From the NCBI RefSeq assembly GCF_900155915.1, contig NZ_FTPO01000001.1, positions 434,001 to 498,000 on the forward strand: DNA of 64,000 nt. The letters run 5' to 3'. The stretch comes from Microbacterium sp. RU33B. Lineage in GTDB: Bacteria; Actinomycetota; Actinomycetes; Actinomycetales; Microbacteriaceae. Positions 15,359 through 23,178 of the stretch are shown here, piece after piece. Position 1 is the first letter of the stretch; each line of letters begins with the position of its first letter. Below the pieces are notes generated by a model that saw nothing but the letters and a program-made list of their open reading frames with translations, was not told the DNA's origin and made no database searches. A program made the translations under genes and the position numbers.

Positions 15359-15748
15359 TCAGGTGAGGCGCTCGAACACCATCGTCGCCTGGATGCGGTC
15401 GCCTCCGCCGAAGCCACCGCTCCCCGACGACGCGGTCGAGATCGTGTGCAGCCGGTATCCCAGGGCTGCCTGCGTGTTGATCACCTTCTCCAGCTCGGTG
15501 AGATTGCCCGAACCGGTGCCGAAGAACTTCTCCTTGAGCACGACTTGAAGGACGACGTAGCTCATGCCGGCGGGGGCAGGGCGCGGCTGGGCGCCCGCGA
15601 CGGCGTCGGCCTGTGCTCGGCTGATCATCCCGTCGATGCCGGGAGCCTTCGGAGGTGGAGACTGGATCGCGTCCGTCCATTTCTGGCCGTCCCACCACCG
15701 CATCGTCCCCGTGCCGTCGTCGTACCAGCCGCCCTGCGCGTCAGCCAC
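15359..15748 (-). CDS. DUF2510/DUF4177-like protein
   Basis: A 129-residue protein that begins with a Trp-rich DUF2510 motif (GGWYDDGTGTMRWWDGQKW) and continues, after a Pro/Ala linker, into a DUF4177-like beta-alpha unit (SYVVLQVVLKEKFFGTG, LEKVINTQAALGYRLHTIST). Both are small actinobacterial domains of unknown function. DUF2510 often sits next to membrane anchors, but here there is none. The start is uncertain. GTG at 15748 overlaps the upstream reductase gene by eight bases, which supports co-translation. Confidence 0.7.
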   Translation of the reverse strand: MADAQGGWYDDGTGTMRWWDGQKWTDAIQSPPPKAPGIDGMISRAQADAVAGAQPRPAPAGMSYVVLQVVLKEKFFGTGSGNLTELEKVINTQAALGYRLHTISTASSGSGGFGGGDRIQATMVFERLT

Positions 15749-16343
15749 GGCGGTACCGGATGTGGGTCGCGAGCGGGGAGTGGAGCACCTCGACCGGCTC
15801 GAAGCCGAACGTGTCGATGCCGTCGAAGAGGCGCTCGCCGGTGTGCAGCAGCACGGGAGCGATGTCGAGCGTGAGTTCGTCGACGACTCCGGCGGCGAGG
15901 GCCTGTCGGACGGTGGAGGCGCCGCCCGCGATGTCGACGCCCTGGCCGCCCGCCACGTCGAGCGCCTGCGCGTAGGCCGCGTCGAAGCCTTCGGTGACGA
16001 AGTGGAAGGTCGTCCCTCCCTCCATGACGATCGGCGCGCGGGGATGATGCGTGAGGACGAAGACGGGTGCGTGGTACGGCGGCTCGGGGCCCCACCATCC
16101 GCGCCACTCGTCGTCCCATCCGCCGCGGATCGGCCCGAACATGTTGCGGCCCATGATGTAGGCGCCGCGCGGGCGCTGGAGCCACGCGGATGCGGTGTCG
16201 TCGGCGGCCGTGGCGCGCTCGTCTCCGAGGTGCCAGCGATGCACCGTGAGCCCGCCGCGCCCGAGCGGGTTCTCCCGGCTCTGATCGGGTCCGGCGGCGA
16301 AGCCGTCGATCGAGACGGACATGTGGCAGGTGGTGTCCGGCAT
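15741..16343 (-). CDS. Dihydrofolate reductase-like (RibD C-terminal fold) protein
   Basis: The 200-residue protein has the DHFR/RibD reductase fold: MSVSIDGFAAGPDQS at the start, YIMGRNMFGPIRGGWDDEW, APVFVLTHHPRAPIVMEGGT and VDIAGGASTVRQAL, which is the NADPH-binding Gly-rich segment. Proteins of this YyaP/YwjB type are common and mostly uncharacterised. I would not call it the housekeeping DHFR. The ATG at 16343 has an AAAGG ribosome site seven bases upstream. Confidence 0.85.
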   Translation of the reverse strand: MPDTTCHMSVSIDGFAAGPDQSRENPLGRGGLTVHRWHLGDERATAADDTASAWLQRPRGAYIMGRNMFGPIRGGWDDEWRGWWGPEPPYHAPVFVLTHHPRAPIVMEGGTTFHFVTEGFDAAYAQALDVAGGQGVDIAGGASTVRQALAAGVVDELTLDIAPVLLHTGERLFDGIDTFGFEPVEVLHSPLATHIRYRRG

Positions 16344-16428
16344 CCGCAGACCTTTCGACGGCGATGAGCACGCAATCTACCCCACCCCTCCGATGCTCGC
16401 TGGTCCGTGCGGACGTAGAATCGACGGC

Positions 16429-16503
16429 GTGAACATCCGTGTGCGGCCTTCGGGCGTGGGGAGGTCGTCGGCGCGCTCAGCGTCGGCGGGCGAGAGAGCC
16501 TGA
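16429..16503 (+). CDS. Possible short leader ORF before the FBP gene
   Basis: A TAGAAT hexamer (16416-16421) is followed seven bases later by GTG and a 24-codon reading frame rich in Arg and Ser, ending in TGA 92 bases before the FBP gene. The spacing is the same as at well-supported leaderless genes in this window. The peptide has no recognisable similarity. It may be a leader peptide, or the -10 may simply serve the longer transcript. Confidence 0.25.
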   Translation: MNIRVRPSGVGRSSARSASAGERA

Positions 16504-16595
16504 GGCTCATTTCCGTCAGTCCGTCGAGCGTTCCGCGCTCCGGCATCCTCCACTCGCACGACGTCGCCGACGGCGACCGCACAGAAAGCTCGCGC

Positions 16596-17087
16596 ATGCG
16601 CACCCTCACCGACTCCCAGATCCGGGATTCCCTCCTCAACGCCTCCCGCAGCGAACGCAAGAACATGTCGCTGCCTCCCGACCTCGACCAGCTCGCGTGG
16701 GACGACATCGACTTCCTCGGCTGGAAGGATCCGAAGTTCCCGAACATCGGCTACGTCGTGGTCGACCTCGACGGTGAACCTGTCGGACTGCTCCTGCGGC
16801 AGACCGAGACCCGCGCGCGGAGTCGTCCGCAGTGCTCGTGGTGCGCCGACGTGCACCTGCCCAACGACGTCGTGTTCTACGCCGCCAAGCGCGCCGGCGA
16901 CGCCGGACGCCGGGGCGACACCGTCGGCACGCTGATCTGCGAGCAATTCGAATGCTCCCGCAACGTCCGCAGGCTCCCCCCGAGCGCCTATCTCGGCTTC
17001 GATCGCGAAGCGGCGCGCGACCGCCGGATCGAGGCGCTCCGCCAACACGTTCAGGGATTCGTGCGAGACATCCGCGACGGTCGCTGA
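16596..17087 (+). CDS. FBP-domain (treble-clef zinc) protein
   Basis: A 163-residue protein of the actinobacterial FBP family (C-terminal treble-clef zinc finger named after fibronectin-binding proteins, related to part of the EF-G binding protein). The zinc site is visible as CSWC near residue 86 and CEQFEC near residue 115. The preceding segment LPPDLDQLAWDDIDFLGWKD is also characteristic. A link to ribosome or EF-G binding is family-level inference. The gene stands alone, with its probable promoter about 170 bases upstream. Confidence 0.8.
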   Translation: MRTLTDSQIRDSLLNASRSERKNMSLPPDLDQLAWDDIDFLGWKDPKFPNIGYVVVDLDGEPVGLLLRQTETRARSRPQCSWCADVHLPNDVVFYAAKRAGDAGRRGDTVGTLICEQFECSRNVRRLPPSAYLGFDREAARDRRIEALRQHVQGFVRDIRDGR

Positions 17088-17115
17088 GCGCCCGGACATC
17101 CGGCCGACACTCGAA

Positions 17116-17168
17116 TCATCCGCGGATGCGGACCAATCAGATCGATGAGTCCGCATCTGCGGTGATAT
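17116..17168 (+). promoter_or_regulatory. Inverted-repeat operator over the molbindin promoter
   Basis: CCGCGGATGCGGAC (17120-17133) and GTCCGCATCTGCGG (17149-17162) form an inverted repeat with 13 of 14 matching positions and a 15-base spacer. The right arm abuts the TGATAT -10 element (17163-17168) of the molbindin-modABC transcript. It is a candidate binding site for the regulator encoded immediately downstream. Confidence 0.6.
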
Positions 17169-17178
17169 CGTCGCGGTC

Positions 17179-17565
17179 ATGCACACGTATCGCGTCGCAG
17201 AGGCCGCACGGCTGCTCGGAGTGAGCGACGACACCGTCCGGCGCTGGATCGACCAGGGGCTCCTCCTGGCCGAGGGCAGCCCCGCCGCGATCCCCGGAGC
17301 CGCGCTCGCCGCGCGCGCGGTCGAGCGGGCGGCGGCGCCGCGAGACCCCGACGTGCTCTCCAGCGCCCGGAATCGCTTCACGGGACTCGTCACCCGCGTG
17401 CAGATCGACGGCGTGATGGCGCAGGTCGACATCCAGGCGGGGCCGCACCGGATCGTGTCGCTCATGTCGTCGGAGGCCGTGCGCGAGCTCGCGCTCGAGG
17501 TCGGATCGCTCGCCTCCGCGGTCGTGAAGGCCACCACGGTCGTCGTCGAGACTCCGAGGGCCTGA
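17179..17565 (+). CDS. Molbindin-type regulator: MerR-like helix-turn-helix plus Mop domain
   Basis: The 128-residue protein combines an N-terminal excisionase/MerR-like helix-turn-helix (YRVAEAARLLGVSDDTVRRW, residues 3-22) with a single molybdate/TOBE (Mop) domain at about 62-126 (RNRFTGLVTRVQIDGVMAQV, then MSSEAVRELALEVG). It is likely the molybdate sensor for the modABC genes that follow at once (modA starts two bases after its stop). A well-formed inverted repeat over its own promoter points to autoregulation. The direction of the molybdate effect cannot be told from sequence. Confidence 0.85.
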   Translation: MHTYRVAEAARLLGVSDDTVRRWIDQGLLLAEGSPAAIPGAALAARAVERAAAPRDPDVLSSARNRFTGLVTRVQIDGVMAQVDIQAGPHRIVSLMSSEAVRELALEVGSLASAVVKATTVVVETPRA

Positions 17566-17566
17566 C

Positions 17567-18358
17567 GTGCGCGCCCTTCGCACGCTCGTGACCGCTGCGG
17601 CATCCCTCCTGCTGCTCGCGGGCTGCGCGAGCACGGATGCCGCGCCCGGCTCGTCGGTCGCTCCTCCGGTCTCGGTCGGACCGGAGCTCACGGGTGAGCT
17701 CACGGTGTTCGCCGCGGCGTCGCTGGGGTCGGCGTTCGACGACATCGCGACGGCGTTCGAGCAGGAGCATCCGTCTCTCGAGGTCGTGCCGATCCGCTAC
17801 GACGGCTCGAGCACTCTCGCGACCCAGCTCCTCGAGGGCGCCTCCGCCGACGTGTTCGCCTCCGCCGACGAGAAGAACATGGCGAAGGTGACCGATGCCG
17901 GACTCGCCGGGCCGGCGGAGCTGTTCGCCTCCAACACGCTCGTCATCGCCGTTCCGAACGGGAATCCCGGGGGGATCGCCGAGCTCGCCGACCTCGGTGG
18001 CGCGAGGGTCACCGTTGTGCTCTGCGCCCCCGAGGTGCCGTGCGGATCCGCATCGGCGACGCTGCTCGGCGACGCGGGCGTCGAGGTGACGCCGGCGAGT
18101 CTCGAGCAGAACGTGACCGCTGTGCTCACGAAGGTCGAGGCCGACGAAGCGGATGCGGGGCTCGTGTACGCGACCGACGTGGTGGGCGCGGATGTCGAGA
18201 GCATCGTGCCCGCCGGAGCAGCCGACGTCGTGAACAGATACCCGATCGTCGCCCTCGACGACGCGCCGAATCCCCCCGCCGCCGCCGCGTTCGTCGCCTT
18301 CGTGCGCGGTGCCGCCGGGCAGCGGATCCTCGCGGACCGCGGCTTCGGCGCGCCCTGA
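17567..18358 (+). CDS. modA: Molybdate ABC transporter substrate-binding lipoprotein ModA
   Basis: A 263-residue lipoprotein: a type II signal peptide ends with the lipobox LLAGC (Cys20). The mature part is a periplasmic-binding fold with ELTVFAAASLGSAFDDIATA, DVFASADEKNMAKV, VLCAPEVPCGSAS and DADAGLVYATDV-type segments, including the Ser and Ala positions that coordinate the oxyanion in ModA. GTG at 17567 lies two bases after the regulator stop. Tungstate could also be a ligand. Confidence 0.93.
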   Translation: MRALRTLVTAAASLLLLAGCASTDAAPGSSVAPPVSVGPELTGELTVFAAASLGSAFDDIATAFEQEHPSLEVVPIRYDGSSTLATQLLEGASADVFASADEKNMAKVTDAGLAGPAELFASNTLVIAVPNGNPGGIAELADLGGARVTVVLCAPEVPCGSASATLLGDAGVEVTPASLEQNVTAVLTKVEADEADAGLVYATDVVGADVESIVPAGAADVVNRYPIVALDDAPNPPAAAAFVAFVRGAAGQRILADRGFGAP

Positions 18359-18379
18359 CATGGACATGCCTCCCGTGGC

Positions 18380-19216
18380 ATGCTGAAGCGTGTGACTGAC
18401 AGAGCCGTGGGGCCCGATCGAGCCAGGGGCTTCGTGCCGCCGGTGCTCGCGGTGCCCGCGGTGCTGGGGCTCGCGCTCCTCGTCCTCCCGCTCGGAGCTC
18501 TCGTCGCCCGCGTCGAGTGGGCGACCCTGTGGGCCGACATCACCGCTCCCGCCGCCGTCAGCGCCCTCGGACTGTCGTTGGCGACCGGGCTCGTCGCGAC
18601 GCTCGTCTGCCTGGTGCTCGGGGTGCCGCTCGCCCTCCTGATCGCCCGGGCGACGCCGCGCTGGTCGGCCGTCCTCCGGGCCGTCGTGACGATCCCTCTC
18701 GTGCTCCCGCCGATGGTCGGGGGTGTCGCGCTGCTGTTCCTCCTGGGTCGCAGCGCCCCGCTCGGATCGCTGATCGAGGGCTGGTGGGGCATCACGATCC
18801 CGTTCACGACGGCCGCGGTCGTCATCGCGCAGGTGTTCGTCGCGCTGCCCTTCCTCGTGCTCACCGTCGAGGGGTCGCTGCGCACGGTCGGCGTCGACTA
18901 CGAGCGCACGGCCGCGTCGCTCGGCGCGGGCCGCTGGCGCATCCTCTGGCGGGTGACGCTGCCCCTGGCCGCGCCCGGCCTCATCGCCGGCGTCATCCTC
19001 TGCTTCGCCCGTGCCATCGGCGAGTTCGGCGCGACCGCGCTCTTCGCCGGGAACGCCCCCGGCGTGACCCAGACCATGCCGCTCGCGATCTACACCGCCT
19101 TCAACGGATCGGGTATCGGCCAGGGCACCGCGGTCGCACTGTCGCTGCTGCTCCTGGTCACCGCGGTGGCCGTTCTGCTGCTCGTGCGCGGCTGGCGTCC
19201 GGGAGCCCCGCGATGA
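18380..19216 (+). CDS. modB: Molybdate ABC transporter permease ModB
   Basis: A 278-residue inner-membrane permease with about six helices. The EAA loop that contacts ModC is clear (YERTAASLGAGRWRILWRV), as is CFARAIGEFGATALFAGN, the typical ModB/CysT segment. The ATG at 18380 is the longest choice. GTG at 18392 follows a CATGCT hexamer by seven bases, matching the leaderless pattern, and may be the true start. The end overlaps modC by four bases. Confidence 0.92.
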   Translation: MLKRVTDRAVGPDRARGFVPPVLAVPAVLGLALLVLPLGALVARVEWATLWADITAPAAVSALGLSLATGLVATLVCLVLGVPLALLIARATPRWSAVLRAVVTIPLVLPPMVGGVALLFLLGRSAPLGSLIEGWWGITIPFTTAAVVIAQVFVALPFLVLTVEGSLRTVGVDYERTAASLGAGRWRILWRVTLPLAAPGLIAGVILCFARAIGEFGATALFAGNAPGVTQTMPLAIYTAFNGSGIGQGTAVALSLLLLVTAVAVLLLVRGWRPGAPR

Positions 19217-20415
19217 CCGGCGGCGCGCTCGACGCCCACGTCGTCGTCGCCCGCCGCGGCGGCTTCCGCCTCGACGCGGCGCTCGCCGTCGCGCCGGGAG
19301 AGATCGTCGCGGTCATGGGACCCAGCGGCGCCGGCAAGTCGACCCTGCTCGGAGCGATCGCCGGACTCGTGCGCATGCGGCAGGGCTTCGTGCGCATCGA
19401 CGGAGCGGATGCCGCGGGCCGGCGCCCGCTCCCGCCGCAGAAGCGCGGCGTCGTGCTGCTCGGCCAGGACCCCCGCCTCTTCCCGCATCTGTCGGCCCGC
19501 GACAACGTCGCGTTCGGGCTGCGTTCGCGGGGTGCTGACCGCGAGCACGCGCGGCGTGAGGCGGACGAGTGGCTGTGGAAGGTCGGACTCGACGGGGTCG
19601 GCGCACACCGCCCGAGCGAGCTCTCCGGCGGTCAGCAGCAGCGCGCAGCCCTGGCACGGGCGCTGGCGACCGAGCCGCGGGTCCTCCTGCTCGACGAGCC
19701 CTTGACGGCCCTCGATCCCGAGACGGCGGGCGACATCCGCGCGCTCCTGCACGAGCAGCTCCTGCACAGCAAGACGACCGCGGTCATCGTGACGCACGAC
19801 GCCGTGGACGCGGCCTCCCTCGCCACCCGGCTCGTCGTGATCGAGGGCGGGCGGGTCAGCCAGGACGGCCCGGTGCGCGCCGTGCTGACGGCCCCCGCCT
19901 CGCGCTTCGCCGCGGCGGTCGCGGGCGTCAACAGGGTCGTCGGGCGTTCCGACCGCGGAGCGTGGCGCACGCGCGCGAACGGCGCCGACGTCGTGCTCAC
20001 GACGACGGATGCCGACTCCCGTGCCGCAGCGGAGGCCGACGACGCCGAACTGGCCGCGCTGCTGCGTCCGGGCGATGTACGGCTCGAACTCGCCCCCGAG
20101 ACCTCGTGGACGGGGGCGTTGCGTCTGGCCCGCGAGGCCGAGCCCACGGCGGGGTCGTGGCTCGCGCGGGTCGTGCGGCTGGAGCAGACGCCCGCGGGTG
20201 CCCGTGTCCACACGGCGGAGCCGCCCGTCGCCGTCGACCTCGCCGCCGCCGATGTCGCCGCGCTCGATCTGGCGCCGGGCGTCGTCGTGCGGCTGAGCGT
20301 CGACCCGGCGGCCGTGCGATTCGTGGCCCGTCCGGATGCAGCCGCTGCCGAGTCCGACGAGACGGCGGCTCCGCCCGCGGCGGCGCTCGAGAGGTCGGCG
20401 ACACCCCCGCCGTAG
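19213..20415 (+). CDS. modC: Molybdate ABC transporter ATP-binding protein ModC
   Basis: The 400-residue ATPase energises molybdate import. Walker A GPSGAGKS is at 36-43, the ABC signature LSGGQ at 137-141, and Walker B VLLLDEP at 157-163, followed by the H-loop VTHD. The C-terminal part (about 300-380) is a TOBE-like regulatory domain (SWLARVVRLEQTPAGARVHT), then an acidic tail. It is longer than E. coli ModC (352), owing to extra sequence in the regulatory half. ATG at 19213 overlaps the modB stop (ATGA). Confidence 0.92.
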   Translation: MTGGALDAHVVVARRGGFRLDAALAVAPGEIVAVMGPSGAGKSTLLGAIAGLVRMRQGFVRIDGADAAGRRPLPPQKRGVVLLGQDPRLFPHLSARDNVAFGLRSRGADREHARREADEWLWKVGLDGVGAHRPSELSGGQQQRAALARALATEPRVLLLDEPLTALDPETAGDIRALLHEQLLHSKTTAVIVTHDAVDAASLATRLVVIEGGRVSQDGPVRAVLTAPASRFAAAVAGVNRVVGRSDRGAWRTRANGADVVLTTTDADSRAAAEADDAELAALLRPGDVRLELAPETSWTGALRLAREAEPTAGSWLARVVRLEQTPAGARVHTAEPPVAVDLAAADVAALDLAPGVVVRLSVDPAAVRFVARPDAAAAESDETAAPPAAALERSATPPP

Positions 20416-20424
20416 ACTCGGCGG

Positions 20425-21027
20425 GTGCCCCGCATCCGTCCCTTCGCCCCCGGTGACGAGCCCGCCCTCACCGAGATCTGCCTCCGCACCGCCGACTTCG
20501 GCGCCGACGCGACCGGCATGCTGACGGATGACGCGATCTGGGCCGAGATCTTCGCGCTGCCGTACGCGGCGCGGCATCCCGACCTCGCCTTCGTCGTCGA
20601 GACCGACGACGGCCGTGTGGCGGGATACGTCGTGTGCGCCCCCGACACGCGGGCCTTCGAGCAGTGGTTCCGCGACGAGTGGTGGCCCTCCATCGCCGCC
20701 CGGCGGCCACGGCCGGAGAGCGACGACGACAGGGACGCCATCCTGCGCTACGCCTACGAGCGCGGCGCCGAGCCGATGCCCTTCGCCGACGAGTACCCGG
20801 CGCACCTGCACATCGATCTGCTGCCCGAGCTGCAGGGACAGGGCTGGGGGCGACGGCTCATCGACGCCCTCGTCGAGGCCCTGCGGGAGCGCGGGGTGGA
20901 GGGTGTGCATCTCACCGCCTCGGTCGAGAACGCGGGAGCGCTCGCCTTCTACCCGCGCGTGGGGTTCGCTCCGCTGTCACCGGACGATCCCGGTGCGTTT
21001 GGAATGCGCCTGTCAACCCGGCCCTGA
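20425..21027 (+). CDS. GNAT-family N-acetyltransferase
   Basis: A 200-residue acetyl-CoA-dependent acetyltransferase. The substrate-proximal N-terminus is IRPFAPGDEPALTEICLRTA, and motif A is HIDLLPELQGQGWGRRLI (R/Q-x-x-G-x-G/A acetyl-CoA loop), followed by ASVENAGALAFYPRVGFAP (motif B). It resembles the acetyltransferase part of bacterial O-GlcNAcase-type and related proteins. The substrate is unknown. GTG at 20425 is six bases after TAGACT, so the gene has its own leaderless promoter right behind modC. Confidence 0.85.
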   Translation: MPRIRPFAPGDEPALTEICLRTADFGADATGMLTDDAIWAEIFALPYAARHPDLAFVVETDDGRVAGYVVCAPDTRAFEQWFRDEWWPSIAARRPRPESDDDRDAILRYAYERGAEPMPFADEYPAHLHIDLLPELQGQGWGRRLIDALVEALRERGVEGVHLTASVENAGALAFYPRVGFAPLSPDDPGAFGMRLSTRP

Positions 21028-21056
21028 GGGCTGTCGGCGCGTCGTATTCTTCGAAG

Positions 21057-22664
21057 ATGACCTCGACTCCCGACGACGCCGGCTCCCACGACCTGGGCGC
21101 GCCCACCGGTCGAGAGGAGAGCCTCCGGGCCATCCCTCGGCCCGACGGATCCGCGCCGCGTGCGCTCGTCCTGGGGGCGACGGGGTACATCGGCGGGCGC
21201 CTGGTGCCGCGCCTGCTGTCGGCGGGATACCGCGTGCGCGTCCTCGCCCGCAGCGCCGTCCGGGTGGGCGCGTTCACGTGGGGCAGCGAAGTCGAGGTCG
21301 TCGAGGGTGACGCGACCGACCCCGACGCGATGGCCGAGGCCGCCGCCGACGTCGACGTGCTCTACCACCTCATCCACTCGATGGGCGCGGGCAAGTCCTT
21401 CGAAGACACCGATCGCCGCGTCGCCGAGAACGTCGCGGCCGCCGCAGCCGCGGCATCCGTCGGCCGCATCGTGTACCTCGGCGGGCTGCACCCCGAGGGC
21501 GTCGACCTGTCTCCGCACCTGCGTTCGCGCGTCGAGGTGGGGGAGATCCTGCTCGCGAGCGGCGTTCCCACGCTCGTGCTCCAGGCGGGAGTGGTCATCG
21601 GGTCGGGGTCGGCGTCGTTCGAGATGGTGCGACACCTCACGGACGTGCTGCCGTACATGCCGGCGCCGAAGTGGGTGCGCAACCACATCCAGCCGATCGC
21701 GGTGCGCGACGTCATGCACTACCTGCTCGGGGCGGCCCGCGTGGACGGCGACGTGAACCGCACCGTCGACATCGGCGGACCCGACGTGCTGCGCTACGGG
21801 CAGATGATGAACGCCTATGCGGTGGTGGCGGGCCTCCCGCAGCGTGCGATCGCCGCGCTGCCCGTGCTCACCCCGGGTCTCGCGTCGCACTGGGTCAATC
21901 TCGTCACCCCGGTGCCGCGATCGATCGCACGCCCGCTCGTCGAATCGCTGCAGCACGAGTGCGTCGTCAAGGACCACGACATCGACGGCCTCATCCCGCC
22001 GCCCGCCGACGGACTCACGTCGTACCGGCGGGCCGTCTCGCTCGCCCTCGGCCGTGAACGCAGCGACGCCGTCGAGACGAGCTGGCGCGACTCCGACATC
22101 CTCGGCGCCCCGAGCGATCCCCTCCCCAACGACCCGGACTGGGCCGGACGCACGGTGTTCACCGACGAGCGGACCGCGACGACGGATGCTCCGCCTGCGG
22201 CACTCTGGCGGGTCGTGGAGGGCATCGGAGGCGAGAACGGCTGGTACTCCTCACCGCTCCTGTGGGCGGTGCGAGGGTGGATGGATCGCCTCGTCGGCGG
22301 CATCGGTCTGGCCCGCGGACGCCGCAGCCGCGCGCGGCTCACGGTGGGCGACGCGCTCGACTTCTGGCGCGTGGAGGCCGTCGAGCCGGGCGAGCTCCTG
22401 CGGCTCCGAGCTGAGATGCGGGTGCCGGGAGCCGCGTGGCTCGAGATGCGGATCACCCCCGACGGCACGGGATCGCGCTACGAGCAGCGCGCCGTGTTCT
22501 TCCCGAGCGGTCTGTCGGGCCGGTTGTACTGGCTCGCGGTGCTGCCCTTCCACGGCTTCATCTTCCGCGGCATGGCGAACCGCATCACGGCCGCAGCGGA
22601 AGCGGAAGTCGACGCGGCGACGGATGCCGCCGACCTCACGTCGGAGAAGGCCCCAGCAGCTTGA
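21057..22664 (+). CDS. SDR-type NAD(P)-binding protein with DUF2867 domain
   Basis: The 535-residue protein has an N-terminal atypical short-chain dehydrogenase/epimerase domain (about 35-330; NAD-binding GATGYIGGRL) and a C-terminal DUF2867 domain of SRPBCC/lipid-binding type (about 385-515; ENGWYSSPLLWAVRGWMDRL, YWLAVLPFHGFIFRGM). This two-domain arrangement is widespread and resembles YbjT/complex-I-associated proteins plus a hydrophobic ligand domain. The real substrate is unknown. A TATTCT hexamer stands six bases before the ATG. The end overlaps the convergent acetyltransferase by 29 bases. Confidence 0.85.
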   Translation: MTSTPDDAGSHDLGAPTGREESLRAIPRPDGSAPRALVLGATGYIGGRLVPRLLSAGYRVRVLARSAVRVGAFTWGSEVEVVEGDATDPDAMAEAAADVDVLYHLIHSMGAGKSFEDTDRRVAENVAAAAAAASVGRIVYLGGLHPEGVDLSPHLRSRVEVGEILLASGVPTLVLQAGVVIGSGSASFEMVRHLTDVLPYMPAPKWVRNHIQPIAVRDVMHYLLGAARVDGDVNRTVDIGGPDVLRYGQMMNAYAVVAGLPQRAIAALPVLTPGLASHWVNLVTPVPRSIARPLVESLQHECVVKDHDIDGLIPPPADGLTSYRRAVSLALGRERSDAVETSWRDSDILGAPSDPLPNDPDWAGRTVFTDERTATTDAPPAALWRVVEGIGGENGWYSSPLLWAVRGWMDRLVGGIGLARGRRSRARLTVGDALDFWRVEAVEPGELLRLRAEMRVPGAAWLEMRITPDGTGSRYEQRAVFFPSGLSGRLYWLAVLPFHGFIFRGMANRITAAAEAEVDAATDAADLTSEKAPAA

Positions 22665-23178
22665 CGCGTCGCCGCTCGGCGAGCGGCGCGTGGCCGCGCA
22701 CGAGGCTGTCGTCGAGAAGGGTGGCGCCGTCTTCGGTCCACCCGTGGCGCTCGTAGAACGTCGCCGCGCGATCGTTGCCCTCGAGCACCCACAGGTGCGC
22801 CCGGGCGAACCCCGCGCGGCGCAGGAACTCCTCGCCGGCCTCCAGGAGCGCGTGTCCGACGCCGTCGCCCCAGAACCTCGGCAGCGCGTAGATCGCGAAG
22901 ACCTGGCCGTCGGAGGCGAGATCCTCGTCCCGCGACGGTCCGAGGGCGGCCCATCCGGCGAGCTCGCCGTCGACGTGGGCGATGAGCTCGGCGGTCCGCG
23001 GATCCGAGTGGAACTGCTCCCAGAGCTCCTCGCGTCTCCCTCCTTCACGCTCCGCGTCGAGGGAGGCGAGGACGTCGTCGGAGATGAGTCCTGCGTAGGC
23101 CGCGCGCCAGGTCTCGACGCGGATCCGCGCGATGTCGCGGGCATCGCTGCGGTCGGCGGGCCGCACGACGACGCTCAC
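22636..23178 (-). CDS. GNAT-family N-acetyltransferase in cyd transcription unit
   Basis: A 180-residue acetyltransferase with the typical start VVVRPADRSDARDIARIRVETWRAAY-like segment, the acetyl-CoA motif A around IYALPRFWGDGVGHALLEAG and motif B HLWVLEGNDRAATFYERHGW. Its GTG start overlaps the cydC stop by four bases (GTGA), so it is co-transcribed with cydDC. No known step of cytochrome bd assembly uses an acetyltransferase, and the link may only be positional. Confidence 0.85.
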   Translation of the reverse strand: MSVVVRPADRSDARDIARIRVETWRAAYAGLISDDVLASLDAEREGGRREELWEQFHSDPRTAELIAHVDGELAGWAALGPSRDEDLASDGQVFAIYALPRFWGDGVGHALLEAGEEFLRRAGFARAHLWVLEGNDRAATFYERHGWTEDGATLLDDSLVRGHAPLAERRRVKLLGPSPT

